Shown piece after piece: positions 27,235 through 37,166 of a stretch of DNA of 64,000 nt (positions are counted from its first letter, which is position 1; each line of letters begins with the position of its first letter). The stretch is taken from NCBI RefSeq assembly GCF_000427335.1, contig NZ_ATMR01000007.1:62001-126000 (forward strand), given 5' to 3'. A program made the translations under genes and the position numbers. The notes under the pieces were generated by a model. The model did not search any database. It worked only from the letters and a program-made list of their open reading frames with translations, and was not told the origin of the DNA. The DNA comes from Winogradskyella psychrotolerans RS-3 (lineage in GTDB: Bacteria; Bacteroidota; Bacteroidia; Flavobacteriales; Flavobacteriaceae).

Positions 27235-28092
27235 CTAATAACTTGCAAACTTAAAATTAAGCATCTGTTTCATACATTTATATAATTCAGGAAATTGAGA
27301 TTGAAATTCTGAAGGAGTTTCAATAAAATTCTCTAATAATACAGCAAAAAACTCATACTGATTGGTATAAGCATAAGCTCTAAAATATTTTGAGGCAATT
27401 AAATTTTGTCGAACAGATTCATTACTTTGCAAATACGTAGTTAACTTATTGAAACCTTGATTAAAAATCAAACTACTTATATCATTATTTTTAGAAGCAT
27501 TTAAATGTATGGCATGTCCAAATTCATGGATACCAAGATTAAGATTATCATCTTCAATGTTATGCCCATGTTTAAAATCTTCCCAAGAAAACACAATAGC
27601 CTTTAACCGAGGATTCACCTCACCTTTGTGAAACTTTTTATTGATTTGAGAGTAATAGGCATTGGGATATATCATAACAGTTTCTACAATGTCTAATTGA
27701 TATTTTTTAAACCCAAAGCTTAACATGGTTGCAGTAGCCGCAATCGTAACTTTCATTTCATCGGTAACTACAAGATCTTGCTTACCAACAAATGTATTCG
27801 TTTGAATAAATTTAGAAACCCTGTGTTCAAATTGAAGTTGATCCTTCCTTGATAAATCCCTAAAGAAAGAATGCTCGTTTTTTAAAATCTCATATTGCGC
27901 TCGTGTTAAATTATTCAGCATAAAATAACGTTGTGCAAATAATGGCTTTTTATATATTGAGGCGTAAGAATACTGAAAAATCTTTATCAGTCTATACAGT
28001 ACAAAAACACCTATTACAATAATACCAATTGGTACTATATAATTAGAAATTAATCCCATTTCAAAAATTTCTTGTTCAGTCTTAGATACCAT
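27235..28092 (-). CDS. M90 family zinc metallopeptidase (MtfA-like)
   Basis: A 285-residue protein of the MtfA/M90 peptidase family. One N-terminal membrane segment (ISNYIVPIGIIVIGVFVLYRLI) is followed by a soluble domain with the zinc-binding HEFGHAIH motif (HExxH) and the downstream Glu-rich segment YEFFAVLLENFIETP, which supplies the third ligand in this family. E. coli MtfA affects the glucose PTS through the Mlc regulator; Bacteroidota lack that circuit, so the role here is unknown. The conserved spacing and the HExxH motif make peptidase activity likely. It converges on the barrel gene and diverges from the sugar transporter. Confidence 0.88.
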   Translation of the reverse strand: MVSKTEQEIFEMGLISNYIVPIGIIVIGVFVLYRLIKIFQYSYASIYKKPLFAQRYFMLNNLTRAQYEILKNEHSFFRDLSRKDQLQFEHRVSKFIQTNTFVGKQDLVVTDEMKVTIAATATMLSFGFKKYQLDIVETVMIYPNAYYSQINKKFHKGEVNPRLKAIVFSWEDFKHGHNIEDDNLNLGIHEFGHAIHLNASKNNDISSLIFNQGFNKLTTYLQSNESVRQNLIASKYFRAYAYTNQYEFFAVLLENFIETPSEFQSQFPELYKCMKQMLNFKFASY

Positions 28093-28328
28093 TAATAACC
28101 TAATTTAATAATTATGAACTCTAAATTTTGCTTAAAAATATGAATCTGTGTTTTTAAAATGTTTATCATGCTTAAATATAAAAATATAATGAAACATATC
28201 CATTTTAAATATGAATGTCTATATGATATAAGTACAATTTAATAAGCAAGCATAACTAAATTATAAACAAAACTATTATCTTAACACCTAAATTCATAGC
28301 GCAAAAACTAAATACAACATTAGATCTT

Positions 28329-29648
28329 ATGAGCACAAACGTAAAATCACAAAACAACCTAGTTCCAATTATAATTATTGCAGGACTCTTCTTTATTTTT
28401 GGTTTTGTAACTTGGATTAATGGTGCACTCATACCTTTTATGAAAACCATTAATGAACTTACGGATGCTCAATCTTATTTGGTTGCATCAGCGTCCTATA
28501 TTTCGTTTGTGGTGATGGCGCTTCCTGCATCGTATATTCTAAATAAAATAGGCTATCGTAAAGGTATGTCACTCGGTTTATTTATTATGGCTATTGGTGC
28601 TCTGATATTTATTCCAGCAGCAGAAGCCAGAACCTATTGGGTATTTCTAACTGGAATTTTCATTCAAGGTATTGGTATGACCATTTTACAAACGGCTTCC
28701 AATCCATACATCACAATTTTAGGACCAATAGAAAGCGGAGCAAAACGTATAGCAATTATGGGTATTGCAAATAAAGTAGCTGGCGCATTGGGATCATTAA
28801 TTTTTGGAGCACTTCTTCTCTCAGGAATTGATGCCGTAAAAGAACAATTAGCAAATGCCTCTGATTCCGAAAAAGCCGTACTTCTAGATACTATGGCAGA
28901 TAGTGTTTTTGTACCCTATATTATTATGGCCATTGTTTTAATTATTTTAGGTGTTTTGATTAGAAAAGCTCCTTTACCACATGTTGAGGCCATAGAAGAT
29001 GAAGCAACGACTAAAGAAGGGGCTTCAAACAAAACGATTTTCCAATTCCCGCATTTATGGTTAGGCGTTCTAGCACTATTTGTATATGTAGGTGCTGAAG
29101 TAATTGCAGGTGATACCATAATCGCTTATGGCATTTCATTAGGTTTTACAGGTGAAGAAGCTAAATACTTTACAACTTACACCTTAATGGCTATGGTTGC
29201 AACTTACGCCTTAGGTGTCTTTTTAATTCCGAAATATATTAAACAAAAAACAGCATTGATTATTAGTGCCATTTTAGGAATTATATTTAGTCTTATTATT
29301 TTATCAACTTCAGGATTAACATCTGTTTTATTCGTAGCTGCTCTAGGAATTGCTAATGCATTAGTATGGCCTGCTATTTGGCCATTAACTTTAGACGGTT
29401 TAGGTAAACACACTAAAACAGCCTCTGCTTTATTAATTATGGCTATTTCTGGTGGTGCAATAATCCCACCATTATATGGAAAAATAGTTGATAGTAAAAA
29501 ACTAGACCTTATCAGTTCTGGAATGAATGAATCAGATGCTTTAGCAAACGCGTCAACAGATAGCTATTGGATACTTATTCCTTGTTATCTTATGATTTTA
29601 TTCTTTGCAATTTGGGGTCATAAAATAAAAGGTCGGTCTAAAAAATAA
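28329..29648 (+). CDS. Sugar MFS transporter (FucP/GluP type)
   Basis: A 439-residue, 12-pass major facilitator of the fucose/glucose/galactose:H+ symporter group. Typical landmarks are FFIFGFVTWINGALIPFMK in helix 1, YRKGMSLGLF between helices 2 and 3, TILQTASNPYI in helix 4, and IWPLTLDGLGKHTKTASALL in the second half. Substrate cannot be assigned within the group; L-fucose, glucose, galactose and N-acetylglucosamine are all possible. Fucose synthesis genes lie 24 kb away, but they make GDP-fucose and are not evidence for fucose uptake. The gene ends before a bidirectional terminator shared with gdhA. Confidence 0.92.
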   Translation: MSTNVKSQNNLVPIIIIAGLFFIFGFVTWINGALIPFMKTINELTDAQSYLVASASYISFVVMALPASYILNKIGYRKGMSLGLFIMAIGALIFIPAAEARTYWVFLTGIFIQGIGMTILQTASNPYITILGPIESGAKRIAIMGIANKVAGALGSLIFGALLLSGIDAVKEQLANASDSEKAVLLDTMADSVFVPYIIMAIVLIILGVLIRKAPLPHVEAIEDEATTKEGASNKTIFQFPHLWLGVLALFVYVGAEVIAGDTIIAYGISLGFTGEEAKYFTTYTLMAMVATYALGVFLIPKYIKQKTALIISAILGIIFSLIILSTSGLTSVLFVAALGIANALVWPAIWPLTLDGLGKHTKTASALLIMAISGGAIIPPLYGKIVDSKKLDLISSGMNESDALANASTDSYWILIPCYLMILFFAIWGHKIKGRSKK

Positions 29649-29765
29649 GTTTTAAACTAAAACCACGAGTGTACAATAATAATTATCAATTCATTGTAAC
29701 ACTTGTATTCTTTCTAATCGGCTTCAAATTAAATTAACTAAACCTCTTAAATACTGCCTATAACT

Positions 29766-29805
29766 AAAAAAGTAAGTATCGCTATAAAACAATACTTACT
29801 TTTTT
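29766..29805. terminator. Bidirectional terminator between the sugar transporter and gdhA
   Basis: A 14-bp perfect stem (AAAAAAGTAAGTAT / ATACTTACTTTTTT) around a 12-base loop. Its A- and T-rich arms serve both converging genes. Confidence 0.88.
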
Positions 29806-29831
29806 AATAATAAATCTATAAAACCTAAAGT

Positions 29832-31135
29832 CTATGGAAAAATACCTCTTTGTACATAAGCTTTTTCTATGCGTTCAATAGCGATACAAAACGCTGCCGT
29901 TCTCATGTCTATACCTTCACTTTCTGAATAGTCGTAGACTTTATTAAACGAACCATTTAGCTTCTTCGTTAGCTTCTCCATAACTTCTTCTAGGTGCCAT
30001 ATCTCACCACTTCTGTTCTGTAACCATTCAAAATAACTACCAATTACTCCACCTGAATTACATAAAATATCTGGTATAATAAAAATCCCTCTATCTTTTA
30101 ATATCTTTTCTCCTTCAACATTTGTTGGCCCGTTGGCACCTTCTGCAATTAATTTTGCTTTTATATTAGGCGCATTTACTTTTGTAATTTGATTTCCTAA
30201 CGCTGCAGGAATACAGATATCACAATCTATTGAAAAGAATTCACCCTTTTTAACTGGTTTAGAGTCCGGATAATTTACAATAGTTCCTTTATTGGCCTCA
30301 TTATATTTGAAAAGTGCTTCAACATTTAATCCGTCCTGATTTTCAATACTTCCTTGCGCATCTTGAACACCTACTAATATAGCACCATCTTTTTCTAAAA
30401 AGTGTGACGCCCAATACCCTACATTGCCAAAACCTTGAACAATAAACTTTTACCGTTTAAATCCGTATTGTTTTTATCAGCCCAAAACTTAATTGTTAAA
30501 TACACACCAAATCCTGTCGCTCTATCTCTACCTTCTAATCCGCCACTCCCATCTGGCTTACCAGTAACTACATGCTGATTCGCGGTACGCTGCGCTGGAG
30601 GTCTCGTACTCATATATGTATCTGCAATCCACGCCATAGTTTGGCTATTAGTATTAACATCTGGAGCAGGTATATCGTGCTCTGGACCAATATTGTCAGC
30701 TAAAGCATATGTAAAACGTCTTGTTATACGTTCTAGTTCATTTTGTGAATATAATGCAGGATCAATTTTTATACCTCCTTTAGCTCCACCATATGGTAAA
30801 CCAGCTAAAGACGTTTTCCATGTCATCCACATTGCTAATGCTCTTGCTGCATCTAAATCTACTGTAGCGTGGTAACGTAACCCACCTTTATAAGGACCTA
30901 AAGCACCATTATGCTGTACGCGATAACCTGTAAAAACCTCAACTTCTCCGCTATCCATTTTTACCGGAAAATTCACTAAAATTTCATTATTAGTGATGCT
31001 TAATATTTTCCTAATATTAGGGTGTAGATTAATGTGGTCTGCAGCACTATTAAACTGCTCCATTACATTATCCATCATTCCTTTCAAAGGCACTTTTTTA
31101 ACTTTTGGTTTGGTATTATTTTTTGAATTTCCCAT
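29832..31135 (-). pseudogene. gdhA: Glu/Leu/Phe/Val dehydrogenase (glutamate dehydrogenase), split by one frameshift
   Basis: NAD(P)-dependent glutamate dehydrogenase linking glutamate to 2-oxoglutarate and ammonia. The first 226 residues read from the ATG at 31135 with the substrate-binding GPYKGGLRYH and catalytic-lysine GGAKGGIKIDP motifs. The frame then breaks near 30444-30446: the present frame ends LNGKSLLFKVLAM, while one additional base gives NGKSFIVQGFGNVG, the dinucleotide-binding GxGxxG loop, and the rest runs cleanly to a stop at 29832-29834 (ending AYVQRGIFP). Restored length is about 434 residues, as expected. Nothing else is damaged, so a sequencing deletion is as likely as a real mutation. 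A regulator is not evident. Confidence 0.88.
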
Positions 31136-31490
31136 TTATGTGGTCTTATTTTTGGAATTATATATTTTTCTAACGCAAAAATAACACTTTCAATAATATA
31201 AAGCGGTTATATTAGTAAATAACTAAATTAGATTTTACGAAAAAATTATTGATAATTCATATTACCATTATTGTACAATATATAAGTGGTTCTTAAGGAA
31301 TACCAAGGCACTATTTAAGCTATTAAAATATTTTGCTTATGTCAATAACCATCACGTTTTAATGTGCAGGCTTTTCAATGAGACCTGCCCTCATTTGTAA
31401 TTAGAATTGCGGAATAATTGAATTAGATAAAGTTCATTTAATATAAAGGACAACTTTAACTTCATGTCCTTTGAATCATAAACTAATGAA
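31136..31490. other. Intergenic region between gdhA and nhaA (355 bp)
   Basis: Non-coding AT-rich DNA holding the upstream region of gdhA and the downstream region of nhaA. It contains a hairpin with arms AAAGGACA and TGTCCTTT at about 31446-31473, 18 bp beyond the nhaA stop, without a clear T-run. I see no gene. Confidence 0.5.
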
Positions 31491-32801
31491 CTATTCTTCG
31501 ACTTGAACTTTCATTGATGTAGAGCGTAAAATCAGATAACCAATGATTGCAGAAATGAAGGATCCGATTAAAATGCCAATTTTAGCAGAGTCTATAAATT
31601 CTGGTGTTGACGCAAATGCGAGACTTGCAATAAAAATAGCCATAGTAAAGCCAATACCTGCAATAAACGAGACACCTAAAATCTGTTTAAAGCTAATTTC
31701 GCTCGGCACTTCTATCAATTTAATTTTCTTAGCTAAAAATACTATTAAGCTTATACCAATACCTTTACCTAATATTAAACAAATTATAATATTAGTTACT
31801 AATGCCATTTCGAGGTTTTCTGTTCCACTAATTAAAACTCCTGCATTTGCAAGTGCAAAAATTGGAATAATAAAATAAGCCACCCAACCATGTAAATTAT
31901 GCTCTAAGTGTTGCAATGGAGATTGAAATTTAGAAGACCAATCTCCTAAGTCATCTATATGCAAAATTTGTTCCGTAGAAAGAATTGGTTTTTTTAATAC
32001 ACTTGCAGTCTTAATATCATTATAGACATTTTCTAATTGCTCTAAAAACGTTGACGTATCTATCTTCTGTCTAATAGGTACAGAAAATGCCAATAAAATA
32101 CCTGCTACCGTGGGATGAATTCCTGCTTTTAAAAACAAGAACCAAATAACTACTCCTAAGAAAAACACCAAAAACCTAGAATAAAATCCTTTATAAGATA
32201 AAAAATATAAAAAAGCAAGCATGGCAACGGCAACTAATAATAAGGTAATGTTAATACTACCGCTATAAAACAAGGCAATAACTAAGACTGCACCTATATC
32301 ATCTACAATAGCAAACGCAGTTAGAAACACTTTTAAACTTAAGGGCACCCGATTTCCTAATACATTTAAAATAGCTAATGAAAAAGCAATATCAGTTGCC
32401 ATAGGTATTCCCCAGCCTTTAGTTGTATCTGGATTTTGATTAAGCACCAAAAAGAGAATTACAGGAACCAACATACCTCCGATAGCGCCAACTAACGGAA
32501 ATGCGATTTTTTTAGGTGAGTTAAGTTCACCAATTAAGAGTTCGCGCTTTATTTCTAATCCTATCAGAAAAAAGAATATGGCCATTAACCCATCATTAAT
32601 CCACAGAATTAACGGCTTTTTAAATTCAAATGTATCAGTTACAATTCCTATATCATATTGCCATATTTCTCTATAGATATCACCCCAAGGTGAATTTGCC
32701 CAAACTAAAGCTAGTATTGTAGCCAGCAATAGTAAAATACCACTAAAGCTTTCAATTTTTACGAATTTTTGGAATGGTGTGAGAAATACTCTTTTAATCA
32801 T
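31491..32801 (-). CDS. nhaA: Na+/H+ antiporter NhaA
   Basis: Electrogenic sodium-proton antiporter of the inner membrane, 436 residues and about 12 membrane segments. The ion-binding pair lies in AFAIVDDIGAVLVIALFYS (the two adjacent Asp), and the unwound-helix motif GWGIPMATDIAFSLAIL is intact. LVWANSPWGDIYREIW near the N-terminus and GIHPTVAGILLAF in the middle are further family landmarks. It is a single gene, which fits life in salt water. Confidence 0.96.
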   Translation of the reverse strand: MIKRVFLTPFQKFVKIESFSGILLLLATILALVWANSPWGDIYREIWQYDIGIVTDTFEFKKPLILWINDGLMAIFFFLIGLEIKRELLIGELNSPKKIAFPLVGAIGGMLVPVILFLVLNQNPDTTKGWGIPMATDIAFSLAILNVLGNRVPLSLKVFLTAFAIVDDIGAVLVIALFYSGSINITLLLVAVAMLAFLYFLSYKGFYSRFLVFFLGVVIWFLFLKAGIHPTVAGILLAFSVPIRQKIDTSTFLEQLENVYNDIKTASVLKKPILSTEQILHIDDLGDWSSKFQSPLQHLEHNLHGWVAYFIIPIFALANAGVLISGTENLEMALVTNIIICLILGKGIGISLIVFLAKKIKLIEVPSEISFKQILGVSFIAGIGFTMAIFIASLAFASTPEFIDSAKIGILIGSFISAIIGYLILRSTSMKVQVEE

Positions 32802-33064
32802 ATAAGTAGTTTTGTTCCGAGAAAGATTAACTTCAAATATAAGATTTACATATCAAAATAATTAAAAATTAACGTTACTTTTTGATAAAGTATACATTCT
32901 AAAAAGAAGATCTTATCACAAAAAATAAAAATCTTCTTTATTTATTCGAATACTTATTTTATGAGATTTTTAAAAAACATCAGAGATAATTATCGATTTA
33001 AAAAAATAATTAGCAAAAAAAGATAAACCACGCAGTTTTAATTTATTATTTGATTGGGTAATCC

Positions 33065-33072
33065 TATCTTTG
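33065..33072 (+). promoter_or_regulatory. -7 promoter element of the glutamate synthase-like gene
   Basis: TATCTTTG matches TAnnTTTG, 23 bp before the ATG at 33096. Confidence 0.6.
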
Positions 33073-33095
33073 CCAATTAATTTAAAATTATCACC

Positions 33096-34685
33096 ATGAA
33101 AGTCCGTGAATATTTTATTATAGTTTCTATACTTCTTGTTTTGGCTATTATCGGAATAGCTTTTGTTTGGCAGCCTATTTTGTGGGCATTCCTGTTAGTA
33201 GGTCCACTCATTATTATGGGTGTTTTTGATATTTTACAAACGTCTCATACGATACGACGTAACTTTCCATTGCTAGGACGATTTAGGTACATGTTAGAAT
33301 CTATTCGTCCAGAAATTATGCAATATTTTGTTGAAACTGATACTGAAGGAAGGCCGCTCAATCGTATTTTACGATCTTTAATTTATAGACGAGCAAAAGG
33401 AGAAAATGACACGGAACCTTTTGGCACACAGATGGATATTTATCACTCGGGATATGAGTGGTTAGAACATTCTATGTATGCTAAAACGAATCCTAAAAAC
33501 ATTGGTGAATTTCCACGTTTATTAATTGGAGGAAAAGATTGTAAGCAACCTTATTCTTCAAGCCTATTGAATATATCAGCGATGAGTTTTGGATCCTTAA
33601 GTAAAAATGCTGTAATGGCATTAAACAAAGGTGCCAAAATGGGGAATTTTGCTCATAATACAGGTGAAGGTGCTATTAGTGATTACCATTTAAAACATGG
33701 TGGAGATCTAATTTGGCAAATTGGTACAGGATATTTTGGTTGCCGACATGATGATGGTACATTTAACGAAGTAACCTTTAGAAAAAATGCGTTACGAACA
33801 GAAGTTAAGATGATTGAGATTAAATTGTCTCAAGGTGCTAAACCTGGTCATGGTGGTATTTTACCTGCTTCAAAAAACACGGAAGAAATTGCAAAAATAA
33901 GACACGTTAAACCTGGTATTGCAGTACACTCGCCTCCGTCGCACTCAGCATTTTCGGATCCTATTCAATTTATGCATTTCATAAAAAAACTTAGAGATCT
34001 TTCTGATGGAAAACCTGTTGGTTTTAAATTATGTCTAGGTAGAAAACAAGAATTTATGGATTTTTGTGAGGCTATGATTTTCACAGGAATTCTTCCAGAT
34101 TTTATTACCGTAGATGGTGGTGAAGGAGGAACAGGTGCTGCTCCTGTTGAATTTTCTAATTCTATGGGTATGCCATTGCGTGAAGGTTTAATTTTTGTGC
34201 ATGATACTTTAGTTGGTTTCAACTTAAGAAAAGATATTAAAGTTATTGTTGCCGGAAAAATAATCACTGGTTTCCACATGGCGAGAGCCTTAGCTTTAGG
34301 TGCTGACGGCTGCAATAGCGCACGTGCTATGATGCTTTCTATTGGATGTATACAAGCATTACAATGTAATACGAATACATGTCCTGTTGGCGTAGCAACA
34401 CAAAACCCTTCTTTAGTAAAAGGGTTAGTTGTTGAAGATAAGGCACCAAGAGCAAAACGATATCACGAAGCAACAATTCACAGTTTCTTAGAACTTGTAG
34501 CTGCAGCTGGTCTTAATAGTCCTGCTGAATTAACAAGAGATCATATTAGCAAAAGGGTTGGTCTATACATTGTGAAAACATACCATGACATTTACCCTCC
34601 TATTGAAGAAGGGTCTTTATTAAACATTGATACGATACCTAAGGAATACAAAAAGTTTTTCCAGTTAACTCGTATTATGAAATAA
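33096..34685 (+). CDS. FMN-binding glutamate synthase family protein
   Basis: A 529-residue protein equivalent to the FMN/synthase domain of glutamate synthase large subunit (GltB), without the glutaminase and C-terminal domains. Two N-terminal hydrophobic segments (about residues 7-42) anchor it in the membrane. The synthase domain follows: ISAMSFGSLSKNAVMALNKG, EGAISDYHLKHGGDLIWQIG, FRKNALRTEVKMIEIKLSQG, KPGHGGILP, the flavin-phosphate region TVDGGEGGTGAAP, and the iron-sulfur cysteines of CIQALQCNTNTCPVGVATQ. The stand-alone family is widespread in Bacteroidota; its reaction is not firmly established and it need not make glutamate. It is a single gene between a promoter and a strong terminator. 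Confidence 0.92.
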   Translation: MKVREYFIIVSILLVLAIIGIAFVWQPILWAFLLVGPLIIMGVFDILQTSHTIRRNFPLLGRFRYMLESIRPEIMQYFVETDTEGRPLNRILRSLIYRRAKGENDTEPFGTQMDIYHSGYEWLEHSMYAKTNPKNIGEFPRLLIGGKDCKQPYSSSLLNISAMSFGSLSKNAVMALNKGAKMGNFAHNTGEGAISDYHLKHGGDLIWQIGTGYFGCRHDDGTFNEVTFRKNALRTEVKMIEIKLSQGAKPGHGGILPASKNTEEIAKIRHVKPGIAVHSPPSHSAFSDPIQFMHFIKKLRDLSDGKPVGFKLCLGRKQEFMDFCEAMIFTGILPDFITVDGGEGGTGAAPVEFSNSMGMPLREGLIFVHDTLVGFNLRKDIKVIVAGKIITGFHMARALALGADGCNSARAMMLSIGCIQALQCNTNTCPVGVATQNPSLVKGLVVEDKAPRAKRYHEATIHSFLELVAAAGLNSPAELTRDHISKRVGLYIVKTYHDIYPPIEEGSLLNIDTIPKEYKKFFQLTRIMK

Positions 34686-34711
34686 TACGGATACTTATTA
34701 TATTTTTTTTA

Positions 34712-34756
34712 GCTGTTAACTTTAGTCAAAACATAAGTTAACAGCTTTTATTTTTT
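34712..34756 (+). terminator. Terminator after the glutamate synthase-like gene
   Basis: 12-bp perfect stem AGCTGTTAACTT / AAGTTAACAGCT with a 12-base loop and flanking T-runs, 26 bp after the stop codon. Confidence 0.88.
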
Positions 34757-34814
34757 CTAGCATGTCCTTCTTTTCGCTGCAGATAAATAAAAATACACTT
34801 CTCTATTCAAATCG

Positions 34815-34822
34815 TATCTTTG
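34815..34822 (+). promoter_or_regulatory. -7 promoter element of the FUSC gene
   Basis: TATCTTTG matches TAnnTTTG. Transcription would begin around 34828-34830, leaving only about 20 bases before the proposed ATT start at 34849, and there is no ATG between the promoter and the first conserved codons. Confidence 0.6.
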
Positions 34823-34848
34823 TACGAAACCATTAAATCATTAATCCA

Positions 34849-37065
34849 ATTTTAACTTTCATCTCAAAACCCGCTAAAGAATTAATAGAATTCTTTAAAA
34901 GCACTAGCTTCTCAAAAGCCGTTTTAATTGGGATTGCAGTTAGTATCCCTATTGTTTTAGGGCTTGTAACTGATCACTTTGAAATTGGCCTTGCTCTTTG
35001 TTTTGGTGCATTTTGGTGCTCACCAAGTGATGTTAGCGGTCGTTTAAAACACAAACAAGTTGGGATCCTTTTTTCTGCTATTTTAGTCGTAGTCATTAGT
35101 TTTATTGGTGGTTATCTCGATATTTCAAACTTTTTACTCTTTCCTATTTTAGGTGTACTAACGTTTAGTATAGCCTTTTTATCTATTTATGGTTTTAGAG
35201 CATCGTTAATTAGCTTTTCGGGACTACTAGCATTGGTCTTAAGTTTTGCACATACTTCTGAAAACTTAGAAGTCTACCAATATGCCTTATTCATTGGTGT
35301 TGGTGGCTTATGGTATTTATTGCTTTCAACATTATGGTTTCAACTAAATCCAAAAGCCCAAACCGAACAAACACTAAATGAAACTTTTTTACTCACAGCT
35401 GATTTTCTAGATACTAGAAGACAGCTCATAGGAGATCAACCAGACAGAGAGAGCTTGCAAACACAGCTTATGACCTTGCAAAGTGCGTTGACAGAACATC
35501 ATGAGACCTTACGCGAAATCTTAATTTTATCTCGAAAAAGCTCAGGAAAATCTAACTATCAAAGCAGACGTTTATTAGTTTTTATCCAACTTGTAGAACT
35601 ATTAGAAACTGCTATTGCTAATCCCGTAAATTATGATAAAATGGATGTGCTATTCAGCAAATATCCTGAGTTAAAAACTGATTTTCAAAAATTGATTTTA
35701 GAATTATCTTATCAACTTCGGTCTATTACTAAAAACATCAACAAATCAAAACTATTTCCGTCTAACAGAATGCTTTCTGATGCTTTAAAAACTCTTGAAA
35801 ATGACATTTTAAAATTAAAAAATGAAAATCAAACAGAAGATTATGAACGTTACTTAATGCTTCAAAATCTACTAGACTATCAAAAGAAGCAATTTGAAAA
35901 ATTAAAGAAAATTAAATGGTTATTAGGCAATCCCGAACTATCATCAGACGATATTATTAAAAACGAGAAACTAAAACGTTTTATAGGTTCACAAGATTAC
36001 GATCCCAAATTAATTCTTAGAAATCTTAGTTTTAGATCAACCATTTTTAAGCATTCTTTACGATTAGCAGTTGCTGTAATGTTAGGATACGGTATTGGTT
36101 TGTTCTTTGATTTTCAGAACCCGTATTGGATTATACTTACTGTAATTGTTATAATGCGACCAAGTTACGGACTTACAAAAACACGCTCTAAAGACCGAAT
36201 GATTGGCACCCTCATAGGTGCAGCTTTAGCAAGTGGATTGGTCTTTTTAATTAACGACCCTTATGTATATGGAGCATTGGGTGTACTATCTTTAGTCATA
36301 GCATTTTCTATGGTACAGAAAAATTACAAAGCCTCCGCAACCTTTATTACATTGAGTGTTATATTTATATATGCTATTATACAACCCGACATTTTAAAAG
36401 TCATTCAATTCAGAGTTATTGATACGTTAATTGGCGCTACGCTTTCTTATATGGTAATGCGCTGGCTATGGCCTGCTTGGTCGTTTATGGAAATTGGCGA
36501 TAACATTAGGGATAGTTTAAAAGCGAATACAGCATTTTTTAAATCAATTAATACCTTTTACCAGAAAAAAGGTCTAGTACCAACAAGTTTAAAAGTAAAT
36601 CGAAAAGAAGCCTTTTTACAAACCTCTAATCTAAGTTCTGCATTTCAGCGGATGGCTCAAGAACCAGAATCTAAACAAAACCATATAGACGACATTTATG
36701 AACTTGTAGTAATTAACCATAGTTTTTTATCGTCCTTGGCCTCTTTGAGTTCCTATATACAAAACCACACAACAACTGAAGCTTCAGAAGATTTTATAGC
36801 TGTTTCGGAAAAAATTAATAACAATCTCGACAAAGTCTGTACCCTATTAAAAGATATAAATTTTGAAGACTCAAGAATCAATGGTTCAATTTATAAACCA
36901 GAACCTTTTGATTTCCCATTTGATCGTATTGCAAATGATACTATTTCACAAACAGATAGTGAACGCACTCACAAAGAAGCACATTTAGTTTGGGAACAAT
37001 TGTATTGGTTGTTTTCGCTAAGTGAAAAAATGCTAAAGTTAACATCTAAGTTTAAAGTCGATTAA
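34849..37065 (+). CDS. FUSC family transporter (YccS/aromatic-acid exporter type) with non-canonical start
   Basis: Inner-membrane protein of the FUSC/YccS family, about 738 residues: an N-terminal block of membrane segments, a large helical cytoplasmic domain, a second membrane block (HSLRLAVAVMLGYGIGLFF, PYWIILTVIVIMRPSYGLTK, LIGAALASGLVF) and a C-terminal helical domain. Gene callers restricted to ATG/GTG/TTG would start at TTG 35233 and lose 128 residues. However, the frame is open from 34837 and encodes perfectly typical FUSC sequence from ISKPAKELIEFFKSTSFSKA through CFGAFWCSPSDVSGRLKHKQ. No ATG, GTG or TTG lies in that stretch. ATT at 34849 is my best start, either a rare initiation codon or a mutated ATG. 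Substrate is unknown. Confidence 0.85.
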   Translation: MLTFISKPAKELIEFFKSTSFSKAVLIGIAVSIPIVLGLVTDHFEIGLALCFGAFWCSPSDVSGRLKHKQVGILFSAILVVVISFIGGYLDISNFLLFPILGVLTFSIAFLSIYGFRASLISFSGLLALVLSFAHTSENLEVYQYALFIGVGGLWYLLLSTLWFQLNPKAQTEQTLNETFLLTADFLDTRRQLIGDQPDRESLQTQLMTLQSALTEHHETLREILILSRKSSGKSNYQSRRLLVFIQLVELLETAIANPVNYDKMDVLFSKYPELKTDFQKLILELSYQLRSITKNINKSKLFPSNRMLSDALKTLENDILKLKNENQTEDYERYLMLQNLLDYQKKQFEKLKKIKWLLGNPELSSDDIIKNEKLKRFIGSQDYDPKLILRNLSFRSTIFKHSLRLAVAVMLGYGIGLFFDFQNPYWIILTVIVIMRPSYGLTKTRSKDRMIGTLIGAALASGLVFLINDPYVYGALGVLSLVIAFSMVQKNYKASATFITLSVIFIYAIIQPDILKVIQFRVIDTLIGATLSYMVMRWLWPAWSFMEIGDNIRDSLKANTAFFKSINTFYQKKGLVPTSLKVNRKEAFLQTSNLSSAFQRMAQEPESKQNHIDDIYELVVINHSFLSSLASLSSYIQNHTTTEASEDFIAVSEKINNNLDKVCTLLKDINFEDSRINGSIYKPEPFDFPFDRIANDTISQTDSERTHKEAHLVWEQLYWLFSLSEKMLKLTSKFKVD

Positions 37066-37106
37066 TCTTTCATTTTACCACTAAAAGCTTCCAAAATAGT
37101 GACACA

Positions 37107-37149
37107 AAAAAAAACTTCTTTCGAAATTCGTTTTGAAAGAAGTTTTTTT
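37107..37149. terminator. Bidirectional terminator between FUSC and the downstream hypothetical gene
   Basis: 12-bp stem AAAACTTCTTTC / GAAAGAAGTTTT flanked by A- and T-runs, between two converging genes. Confidence 0.88.
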
Positions 37150-37166
37150 GAAAAAGAAGAATGAGA

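Noticed and set aside
31446..31473. Rho-independent terminator of nhaA
   Set aside because: The hairpin (AAAGGACA/TGTCCTTT) is real but has a long loop and no T-run on the nhaA strand, so I did not list it as a terminator.
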